The position numbers and the translations under genes are program-made. Positions 55,201-64,000 of a stretch of DNA of 64,000 bases are shown here, in pieces. The number at the start of each line of letters is the position of its first letter. Position 1 is the stretch's first letter. This DNA comes from Budorcas taxicolor (Eukaryota; Chordata; Mammalia; Artiodactyla; Bovidae): the NCBI RefSeq assembly GCF_023091745.1, contig NC_068930.1, forward strand, positions 12,360,262-12,424,261, written 5' to 3'. The notes beneath the pieces are model-generated. The model was not told where the DNA came from and did no database searches. It worked only from the letters and a program-made list of their open reading frames with translations.

Positions 55201-58200
55201 GGCCAAATCTACAAAGTTTTAACATTAGCTAAATATTAAATGAACTTTCAAATCTGAGAACAGTGTTCGCTTGCAGTGGGTGATGGGGTAGAAAGGGTTC
55301 AGATGGAGAATCCAGAATTTCAGCCTCTGTGATTATAGGTCCTGGCAAGGGAGAACCAAATGCCCTCTGTCTGGGAGACCTAGGGCACTGCAAGTGCTGC
55401 TAACAGTCCCCAACTAGCTGATTTTAAAAGACCAAAGGCTCTTTCTAAAGTGGCAATAGTTACAGACTTGCTATCTAACGGTGGCAATTGCCCCCCAAAA
55501 GAGGCATTATCCTGACAATTTACAATGAAATTTTTCTGTGATACCAGACCTATAAGATTTTTTTTTAATTGACTGTTGAAGATTTTTCCTCCAAAACTAG
55601 TAATGTGTATCTCTGATCTATAAAATAAAATGTTTCTTTGGAAGAGAAACATAAATAAATATTCCATTTTTTAAAAGTACTTAGTAAACATGTTTTTAAA
55701 TTTCTCAAATATATTCAAAATGTGCAATAATACATTTTGGAGAAAGGAATGATGCAAATGTTTAATATGATTCCCACAACTTGTTTTTAGCATAACTTGT
55801 AAGCAGCTGGACCAGCCAGCATCTAATACCAAAGATAAAAACAAAAAGGGTGTTTTTTGGAGAGATGGGGAGGTGTACAACCTAGAACAAGAACGTGCTA
55901 GAGGCCTCTGAAACATGAAAGAGTACATTTCAACCATCAACAATCAAATGACAATTAATATTTGTGAAATATCATCTTGAAAACAATTTTGTTCATTGTT
56001 TATTTTGTGAAGCTAGCAGAGTACCTTATTCTACATCGTATTCTAAGTGCTACTTCTAAAACACACTGGGATGTGGCACTGGTTCTGACATATTGAGGGT
56101 CAATTGTGTGAAGAAGCAAGGCAACAAACTCATCAAACGGCAGTAAATGGAGGTCTTTGTCTCTAAGTTATGAAGAACGTGTATGTATTTGATCCTGACA
56201 GCCAGCAGTCCTGCAGATTTCCGGGCATAAGACAGATGGCAGTGCAACCAAGCTAGAATTCAGACCTTCCCTCTTTCCCTCTGGGTCTAACTCCTATTAT
56301 CCACTTGTAAATTAACCTGTCAATTTATCAATCAACACCATCTTGATTCTCCCCTGTTCCGCAGCCCAGCCTTGCAGTGAATTTGCCTCGTAAATAACTG
56401 GGAGCCCCGTGTTTGTTAGTATTGTGAATGAGTTTATTATCACTTTGATGGCTGCTATGAATCACAAATGCTGCTGAGAGGCTGATAAGAAAAAAGTACA
56501 TGCACATATTAACAGGGTTGAAACTATTTTAGAGATAAAAGATGGCGTAACTGTGATAGCAGATCATTTAAATGGAAAAAAATGACTAAAAATTGTATTT
56601 GTGTGTGTGTGTTGGACAACCCCCTGCTTCAAGTAAAAGAGAGAGAGAAATGAATCGACTTTCATTTGTACTGTTCAAAAAAAGTATCTGCAAGAGGACC
56701 CTGGTGGACAGCACGGTGGTTCCAAGGCCCTGCAGGACAGCAGCTTTATTTAACAGTCTGGAGGCAAACTTGGGAGAGCACCAGCTTCTATTCTCCATGA
56801 CCCGTTGGCCAGGTTTACATTTTAGATGTTGCAGGGGAACTTTAAAGAGAGTAACACAAAATCTAAAGTTCTGTGTGTGCGTGTTTGTGTATATAATTGT
56901 ATTTGAGTCATATACAAAAGTATAGCAATATCTTGTAAGCAAATGAGGCTGTTTGGTGGACTTAGCACATTAATTAATAAACAGTTAACATCAGAGTGCT
57001 AATTATTTTGCTTCACCTGTTGTCACTGAAAGAGTTCCTTACTTGATATGGAAAATTACATTTAAGTCATTTTAAGTTAGAAATTCTTTAGCAAATGCTA
57101 TGTATATTAAAATACATGTGTAATTATGAGACTGTATGTTGTCTAGCATTTCAAATGCCAGTTTTTCTAAACATGGTTATTCTTTTATATTTTAAAATAT
57201 CATATTAATATAAATCAATGCTTTTACAGATGACATAGCATCTTATTCTGATGATTACAAACTAGACTACTATATTAGCTTGGATTATATTTGGAAACAC
57301 TACACCAACTATAAAACTATATGTTTGATCATATATAACTTTACAGCAATTTTCAGTTTGTAGCAAGTAAATATAAACATAAAGATATTTAATATCTTAT
57401 TGAATGTATATTACATTTTAAAACACAATAAGACTATTTCTTACAATAGTTCCAATTTGGCTCCTGGGTTTTGTTGGGAAAGTTGCTATATGTGGACCCT
57501 AAATTATTTAGGTAGACATCATGAAAAATATTGGGAGGCATACCATATGCGTAAAGTTCTCAAACTTGTATGTCAGAGGCAAACTATTGTCACATGGGAA
57601 ATATTTTGGTACAATTAAGGCAGTGCATAAAAAAGGAATATTCCTTGAACATTATTATACCCAATATGCCGTCAGTAGAAACGTGATAAAAAATGAAACT
57701 ATTTATTAGAATGTAATTTAGAGAACCTGATAGGTTGCCCATTTTGTTCAGTTTATAATTAAGATAGTGTTTAAATCTGAAATGAATTCTATATATGCAT
57801 GTTCAATAGGCTATAGCCCAACAATAAGAATGGAATCACATCTCATTTTATCGTAAATTGTGTAATAAGCGATAAGGTAAAAACGAGGGCTAAAATCCTT
57901 CCAGCAAAAATGAAACAGAGCGACCTCAATTGCCCTAATTCATTCTGCTTTTTTTCCTTTTTTTTTTTTTTAAGTCTCTTCATTTTCCCTCGTTCACATT
58001 ATTAGCTTACACATGAGTGCATTATTAGAAAATAACAAAGCCAAACAGGGAGACTTGGAAGGAGCTGGAGATAGCTGAAAGGTATTCTCATTTCATTTGT
58101 TAGGAGTTGCAAAAATAGTTTTATAGCCAGGGAGGGACAATGACCTTTCTCTTTCAACAAGCTTGGTGGTTGGTCTTTTGATGGAAAATCTAGGGGATAC

Positions 58201-60020
58201 AACATCTGGTAATTTGTGTTACTGAGCTTAGCTGAGGTCTTAACGATGTAAGCAGATTATTCTTGAAGAAGAACAAAAAAAATTCCGGAAGACTCAATGG
58301 ACTATTTAAAGTTATTAGGCAGTGCATTCTAACACTTCAGAACTCTTTTCTGATTCATTTTCCCTTTAAAGCTATGCCTTCCAAGTAATTTTTTTGAGGT
58401 CTACCTCCTTCCAATTCCAGTTGACTTTTTTGGTGGTCCACAGATGTTTTGTCATTCACACTAGCCTTCTTTTTTTTTTCCCCCCATCACAGCAGAAATG
58501 ATTACTTTGCTGATTAAATTTTCCCCTTCAGAACTTTAGGACACTCTCCTCCACCCTTGGGAGTCATTGCTGACCGGCAGGGTCGAGCAACACCAAATAG
58601 CAACAGCTAAGCTTCAGCAGTTTTAAAGGGAAAAATGTGAACAGGAGCAGTGCGTGAAGGAAACGACCCACCCCGCCCAGGATTATAGACAAAAACTAAA
58701 TGAAGGATGATAATGAATAGTCACTGTGGTATCTTTTCCTCACATGCATCATTTTAAAATCACATCATTCAAAACTTGAGCTTCTTACTCTGATAAAAAA
58801 CAGGTTGGGGTCCATGGAATATATTCACATCATCCCTTGCAGAAAAAAAGACAAATGAGATTAATTGTGCATGGCTTGGAAAAAATTCTTAGCACTCTTT
58901 AGAAAAAGAAATATGCTAAATTGGAGTAAGTCAGTGGGTACACATGAAGATGAATATAGAAGTTTATCTGACTTAATTCTGTTAAAATAACTTACTGTAA
59001 CTTTTCAGTTTTAACTCAAACTGTTACAATATCAAAGTGCAGAACACAAAAGATGGACTGACAGACTGTGACCCACCTGGACAGCAGGGGTACCTGGGAC
59101 CATCAGGCCTGCCACCACGACGGGGAGCTCAGAGAAGCATATGGATTGGCTCTGCGATTAGCGCCTTGCTTTTCCTCACCAAGTTCCATCTCTCGCATCC
59201 CCACAGTCCTTCCGCGTGACAGGACCTTGTATTAGACTGCTGTTTCTTCAAGTCAAAGACCTTCACAGAAGCCAAAGCAGTACAGGACCCACCCACCCTC
59301 ACCAAAAAAAAAAAAACAAAAGTAAAAAACCCACTCACATTGAAATTTCAAGGGCTCTTGACACCAGACAATTGTTAACCTTAGACTATGTCTTCGATAA
59401 AGAAAAAGTTAACAGGACTTTGTTAGTATTTAGGCAAACTGCATTCTGATTCATAGCATATTGAATACCGAGTATTATTTCTCACATTACAGTAGTTTTC
59501 CACATGTTGTCTGGACTTTCTGAAAGTGAGAGAAATAGGAGAGGTCTATGGTATATAGACACGATTCCAGTTCAGGTTATTTTTGAAGGGCATGCTAGAC
59601 TAAATATGTTTGTGTTAAATATTACCTTCAGTTTTGTTTGCTATATTTGAGATCTATCAAATATGAAACATTTATAATGAAAGATACCATTGGATAAAAG
59701 AGCAACCATCTACTTTCCAACATTCTTGAAAAGGTTTGCTCTTTTACTAAGATGGACACATAGATGAGCATTTTTCAAATTAAGCTGAAAATTACACTGA
59801 TAATTTTATCAATTTTTGCCCATTTGGGGTTTGAATTTACACTATTTGAAGCAAACAGAAAGGGTTAGCCACTTCATACTCTCAATTTACCTTTATATTC
59901 AATATATTTAAAGAAAATAGTAATTTATTTCAGTTTAGCAATTTTCCCCCCTCATTGCTAAAAAGCATAGCATCTCAAATTAGCCATATTAGATATTCCT
60001 TGAGCATTTGGTATTTGTTT
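52250..60020. other. Repeat-poor interval, candidate conserved regulatory block
   Basis: Across about 7.8 kb I recognise no SINE, LINE, LTR or DNA transposon, in contrast to every other part of the window. Several stretches are rich in homeodomain-type cores and other compact motifs, e.g. TTAATTAATAAA and GCTAATTATTTTGC (about 56965-57010), TGTAATAAGCGATAAGG (57860-57876), CAATTGCCCTAATTC (57928-57942), and the region 56400-56560. No convincing coding exon is visible. Inference only: developmental enhancers or conserved non-coding elements. Open frames here (for example 56593-56925 on + and 56586-56942 on -) overlap each other and begin in GT-repeat sequence. Confidence 0.45.
56598..56612. 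repeat. Short (GT)n
   Basis: GTGTGTGTGTGTG run. A second GT-rich run lies at about 56872-56888. Confidence 0.85.
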
Positions 60021-60030
60021 TTCCATTAGA

Positions 60031-60245
60031 AAATTAGGGCTTCACTAGTGGCTCAGAGGGTAAATCATCTGCCTGCAATTTGGGAGACCTGGGTTCGATC
60101 CCTGGGTCAGGAAGATCCTCTGGCAAAGGAAATGGCAACCACTCCAGGACTCTTGCCTGGAAATGTCCATGGATGGAGGAGCCTGTTAGGCTACAGTCCA
60201 CGAGGTCACAAAGAGAAGGACACGACTGAGCGATTTCACTTTCAC
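60031..60245 (+). mobile_element. Bov-tA SINE with 11-bp TSD
   Basis: Sense full-length: GGGCTTCACTAGTGGCTCAG, intact B box GGGTTCGATCCCTGG, GACACGACTGAGCGATTTCA. TTTCCATTAGA is duplicated at 60020-60030 and 60246-60256. It marks the right border of the repeat-poor interval. Confidence 0.96.
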
Positions 60246-60256
60246 TTTCCATTAGA

Positions 60257-60882
60257 TCTGTTCATCTCCAGCTATTCAAAGCAGTATTTGTAAAGTTCTA
60301 CCTCAGGAAAACACAAAATATCCATCGATAGTTAGAAGGGCAATTGTATAATCAGGGTATTGACAGGGAGGCAACTGCAATCAAGAGCCTATCAAAACAG
60401 AGAAACTGATAAGACCACGAAAAGATAGTTTCTCCTTCAAACTTACCTAGTTTTTTTGGCAGTAAAACTTTGAGTCACGCTCTATTTCATAGACTGATTC
60501 ATTTTTTTAAACCAGAAAATGGTCTCTGCTTTACTTATGAATACAGGTTACAGAAAGCTCTGAAGCCAGTTTATGATTTGATAAATCGTAGAACACAAAC
60601 ATGGCTTCCATAGTGGGATTTTATATTTACCCTTGAACCATTCACATAATTTCAAATACTTTCTGTACATGTCAAATTCTTCAAATAGGACAGAAGGATG
60701 GCTTAAGAAAGACCTCAATAGCCCGGGAATCTCTCTTCTTTGGTTGATTTCTCTCCTTGCTCTAACAATATCAAGTCATAGCACGGCTCAACACTCGATT
60801 TCTGTTTTGTTCCATGTTGAACCTAGCTTGCTACTTCTACCCTTCGGACACCACTCCTGAATTGTACTTTCTTAACCATGTC
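60257..60882. other. Unassigned
   Basis: No element recognised. Confidence 0.4.
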
Positions 60883-61098
60883 TCTGGGCTTCCCTGGTGG
60901 CTCAGGTGGTAGACTCTGTCTGCAGTGCAGAAGACTCATGTTCAATTTCTGGGTCAGGAAGATCCCCTGAGAAGGGAATGGCTACCTACTCAAGTATTCT
61001 TGCTTAGAGAATTCCACGGACAGAGGAGCCTGGGAGGCTATATCCATGGGATCGCAGAGTTGGACATGATGGAGTAACTCACACTTTCACACTTTCAA
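60883..61098 (+). mobile_element. Bov-tA SINE
   Basis: GGGCTTCCCTGGTGGCTCAG at the head, degraded B box (TGTTCAATTTCTGG), GAAGGGAATGGCTACCTACT, GGACATGATGGAGTAACTCA. Confidence 0.95.
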
Positions 61099-61184
61099 CC
61101 CAATCCTTGGGTTGCTTCATTGACTATTTACAGTTTCATTCCAGGTTCCCCTCTTAGCTTTTCCTAGCGGGAAGATTGTATACT

Positions 61185-61540
61185 GGCAAAGCACAAGACT
61201 TTGATTCAGGTAACCCAAATTTGAATACCAGCTTAACAAAGTCCTTCTTTTCCATTCAGTAAATCACTTAACTTTCCTGAACCTCAGTTTCCACATACAG
61301 AAAGTTGACAATTAGTGGTCTATAGGCCAGATGTGGAGCCAGATGTCTATTTTGCCCCAGGAAACTTTCTTCACTCTTGCATTATCTGAATGGCTTTGTG
61401 ATCACCTGTATGTGTATCCATGCCCCATTTGTAAAAAAAAAAAAAAAAAGAAGTAATAATGTTTACCACCGCATACAACTAGAGGGTTAACTTAGAAAAT
61501 CTATGTGAAATGCCCAGGCTGGTGCTTATTAAATAGAGCT
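61185..61540 (+). mobile_element. MIR SINE split by a poly(A)-ended insert
   Basis: The MIR head and core lie at 61185-61315 (GACTTTGATTCAGGTAACCC; CACTTAACTTTCCTGAACCT). The MIR 3' part resumes at about 61450 (GTAATAATGTTTACCACCGC; GAAATGCCCAGGCTGGTGCT). Between them a segment of about 115 bases ends in a run of 17 or more A at 61432-61449, suggesting a small retroposed sequence. I cannot name it. Confidence 0.7.
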
Positions 61541-62319
61541 TCTCAATAAAATTTGGCTAAATCTGAGGCTGAATCACTTGATTACATCCATGGTCTGATG
61601 CTAGGTGTCTAAGTACCTACAAATAAGTCCGGTAATTGTCTACCTTTGGATTTCTTCTCCTATGTCTTTGAAGACCACTCTCTCTTCCTACTCTGCCCAG
61701 AGAAATCTTACTGATTCCTCAAGACCAGGCCTAAATCTACACTGTTTCCATAAATCATTACCTGCATTTTTGAAGAGGGAATGACCTCCAGCATTGGTCT
61801 GAATGGCAGCAATAACCTTATGAGGCTTAGCATCTTCAGGCTCAACAGGAAACTTGAGATCTTGGCAACCAACATTCTCACAATTGGCCAAAGGCCAAGA
61901 AGTTAATAAGAGGAACTCAAGGCCAGAGAACAAACAAGAGAATGGGACTTAAACCTGACTCTCTGATCTCTCCCCCCAGTGCCTTTTTTTGGTTTCTGCT
62001 TCTCAGATTACTATGTGCAGGTTTTTTTTTTTTTAAATTACGTTGTTTTCTATATTTTTTTTTATCTTCATTCAATTGCAAAACACTGAAATCCAAGGGT
62101 GGCATTTTATGCATATGTTTATTTCTTTGAACCTAGCCAAGCACCTCACAATATTCAACAAATGTTTTGAAAAAACTGGAGAAAAAAGGCAGGAAACTTT
62201 TTAGGACCTGAGTTTCCCATAAGCAGATACTCAAGGGCTCCTAGGTAAAATTATTTTATGCAAAATTTTCAATGTTCCAAATACACAGAGATAAAGCATT
62301 TGCTCATCCGTCTTATAAC
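61541..62319. other. Unassigned
   Basis: T-rich runs at 62022-62034 and 62055-62063. No element recognised. Confidence 0.4.
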
Positions 62320-62520
62320 TGGGAATTGTATTGAGTGTTATACACAGATCCTCTTATTTAAACTTCACAATGCTTCCAGGGAATTACATTATTGTCAACA
62401 CCATTTAAAAATTAGGAAAATAAATCTGAGACAGTTTAAGTAACTTGCCTCAAGCAACAGACCTAGAAAGGATCAGGGCCCAAGCAAGAACTGTCTCAGT
62501 CTATAGCCCTGCTGCTCTTT
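62320..62520 (+). mobile_element. MIR SINE
   Basis: CTCTTATTTAAACTTCACAA, TAAATCTGAGACAGTTTAAG, TAACTTGCCTCAAGCAACAG and GATCAGGGCCCAAGCAAGAA correspond to MIR core to 3' end. Confidence 0.75.
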
Positions 62521-62699
62521 ACCAGCAGAACGAATCAATTTCTAATGCCATCCTTGTAGCCCTTCTTATATTCATCTCTTACTTTCACCTATTGTCATCA
62601 CTTGATAAAAATAATATAAATCATCTAGTTGCCACTGGAAGCCTTTGGGTATTGTCTTGGCCATCTTAGCCATTTTGATCTGCCCTCTACCGCCCTCCA

Positions 62700-63072
62700 A
62701 AGAATTAATGCTTTCGAATCGTGGTGTTGGAGAAGACTCTTGAGAGTCCCTTGGACTGCAAGAAGATCCAACCAGTCCATCCTAAAGGAAATCAGTCCTG
62801 AATATTCAGTGGAAGGACTGATGCTGAAGCTGAAACTCCAATACTTTGGTCACCTGATATGAAGAGCTGACTCATTTGAAAAGATGGTGCTGGGAAAGAT
62901 TGAAGGTGGGAGGAGAAGGGGATGACAGAGGATAAGATGGTTGGATGGCATCACCGACTCAATGGACATGAGTTTCAGTAACCTCTGGGAATTGGTGATG
63001 GACAGGGAGGCCTGGCATGCTGCAGTCCATGGGGTCGCAAAGAGTTGGACTGACTTCGTGAGTGACTGAACA
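62700..63072 (+). mobile_element. BovB 3' fragment
   Basis: Sense: ATGCTTTCGAATCGTGGTGT, AGAAGACTCTTGAGAGTCCC, AAGCTGAAACTCCAATACTT, CATCACCGACTCAATGGACA, ending GAGTGACTGAACAACCAGAAC. The + frame (62629-62862) encodes CWRRLLRVPWTARRSNQS, then is broken at TGATATGAAG. Confidence 0.95.
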
Positions 63073-64000
63073 ACCAGAACCACCCCCGTCTAGCTCTCAC
63101 GAAATCATGAAATAGACAGCTTTTTCTATAACACCTCCCAATTTTGTCTTTTGGGTTGTTTTTACTGTTACAACTATTTTAATATTACAACTATCTTCAG
63201 TGAGCCTGGTGGAGTATTTCTCCTGGACCTATGCTTCTTTCTCCAGATCACTCATTTTTTCTCCCATGCATTTAACCATTCAACCTTACTAAGCAGTATC
63301 ATATGATAAACACTGACACAGACTTGTCCTGGCCAAGGAAAGGGCAAGTCAGGTAAAAGGAGGTAAAAATGGCAGTCAAGTGGTCCAGAGAATCACTGGG
63401 CGAGTATGAGAGACATCTTTGCAAGACACAGGGTGGACACACAAAGTGAGTAGAGGTCACTTCAACTTCCTTTTGGAAGGAGGGTCAGGGGAGAATGGGT
63501 CATTTGAGCTGAGGGTTAGAGGATGGGCATATCTCTCCCATCTTGACATTGAAACAATCATAAACTATCTTCCTAAGCAACTTTTTACCCAGGTTGATTA
63601 CCACTGCCATACCACTAAAATATCCTGCTAACTGCCTTACTATTTTTGCCTCTTGTGGAATTTTAGCCCCAGAGAAAAGAATCTCTCCAGGAATCTCTGC
63701 GTGAAGAGTACAGGCAACAAAACATAGTGCAACAAAACAAAAATACTCAGAAAATTACAAGTTCGACCTCTTTCATTTACTTTCTATGTATATAGTCCTT
63801 ATTTTTTAAGTATAATTTAAATCAGTTAATAACATTTATATATAATCCAGTGACTGTTGTATAATCTCTCATTAATATAAATCATAAAATCATGGCTGGA
63901 AATCATGTGTTTAAATTGGAAAGAAAATTTGGGAACAGGTTAAATTCAGGTGAGACAAAGAAGTCCAAAGATAGCATGGGGGTCAGGGTAGGCACGGAGA
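63073..64000. other. Unassigned to window end
   Basis: No element recognised. 63400-63540 faintly resembles an old repeat (GGTCATTTGAGCTGAGGGTT), unproven. Confidence 0.4.

Noticed and set aside
56586..56942. Paired 110/118-codon frames on + and -
   Set aside because: They include GT-repeat translations (VCVCV-like) and show no domain. More plausibly non-coding.
1..64000. CRISPR array or bacterial operon
   Set aside because: Regularly recurring motifs are dispersed SINE copies of irregular spacing and both orientations. All signs are of a ruminant nuclear genome.

Overview
This window is nuclear DNA from a ruminant, most likely a bovid (cattle, buffalo, sheep or goat; the sequence alone does not settle which). 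The evidence is its repeat content: dozens of Bov-tA/Bov-A2 SINEs, many 5'-truncated BovB LINEs with the ruminant 3' tail of GAACT units, artiodactyl L1 (L1-BT type) 3' ends, two CHR-type tRNA-derived SINEs and a betaretrovirus-like solo LTR, on a background of older mammalian repeats (L1M, MIR, Tigger, hAT, MER5/MER8-like). I find no host protein-coding gene, rRNA gene, functional tRNA gene, CRISPR array or bacterial-type feature. By eye, well over half of the window is transposon-derived; I did not measure the fraction.

Layout. 1-8.5 kb: a patchwork of an old sense L1 3' end, a Tigger-type DNA transposon with a nested L1, and a long antisense L1 fossil (about 2.8-7.0 kb), all repeatedly hit by SINEs and BovB. 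It ends in a BovB insertion with a duplicated 3' end (7.07-8.14 kb) that retains the reverse-transcriptase YADD box. 8.5-14.1 kb: SINEs, a minus-strand solo LTR, L1 3' ends and a BovB fragment. 14.1-20.6 kb: mostly unassigned single-copy-looking sequence with one Bov-tA. 20.6-22.2 kb: nested repeats inside an old mammalian repeat. 23.6-28.8 kb: a hAT-type element, L1 3' UTRs and an old L1, the last holding a young twin-primed L1 with a 17-bp target-site duplication and a MER8-like element. 30.84-31.25 kb: a decayed Ty3/gypsy-like RT-RNase H segment, which is the most unusual coding fossil here. 31.5-32.3 kb: a SINE cluster. 34.1-39.1 kb: old antisense L1s, one reaching its 5' end near 38.04 kb. 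39.3-43.5 kb: MER5, SINEs, a GC-richer block and a BovB. 43.8-52.2 kb: MIRs, SINEs, L1-BT and a mariner-derived palindrome. 52.25-60.03 kb: a conspicuously repeat-poor interval rich in homeodomain-like AT motifs, a candidate block of conserved regulatory sequence. 60.0-64.0 kb: SINEs, MIRs and a BovB fragment.

The elements do not form a pathway. They do share one machinery: Bov-tA/Bov-A2 SINEs are mobilised by BovB, and CHR SINEs by L1, so autonomous and parasitic partners lie side by side. Many insertions keep target-site duplications, which I give where I could read them. I did not find a convincing new biological system. The gypsy remnant, the duplicated BovB, the twin-primed L1 and the repeat-poor interval are the items most worth checking.
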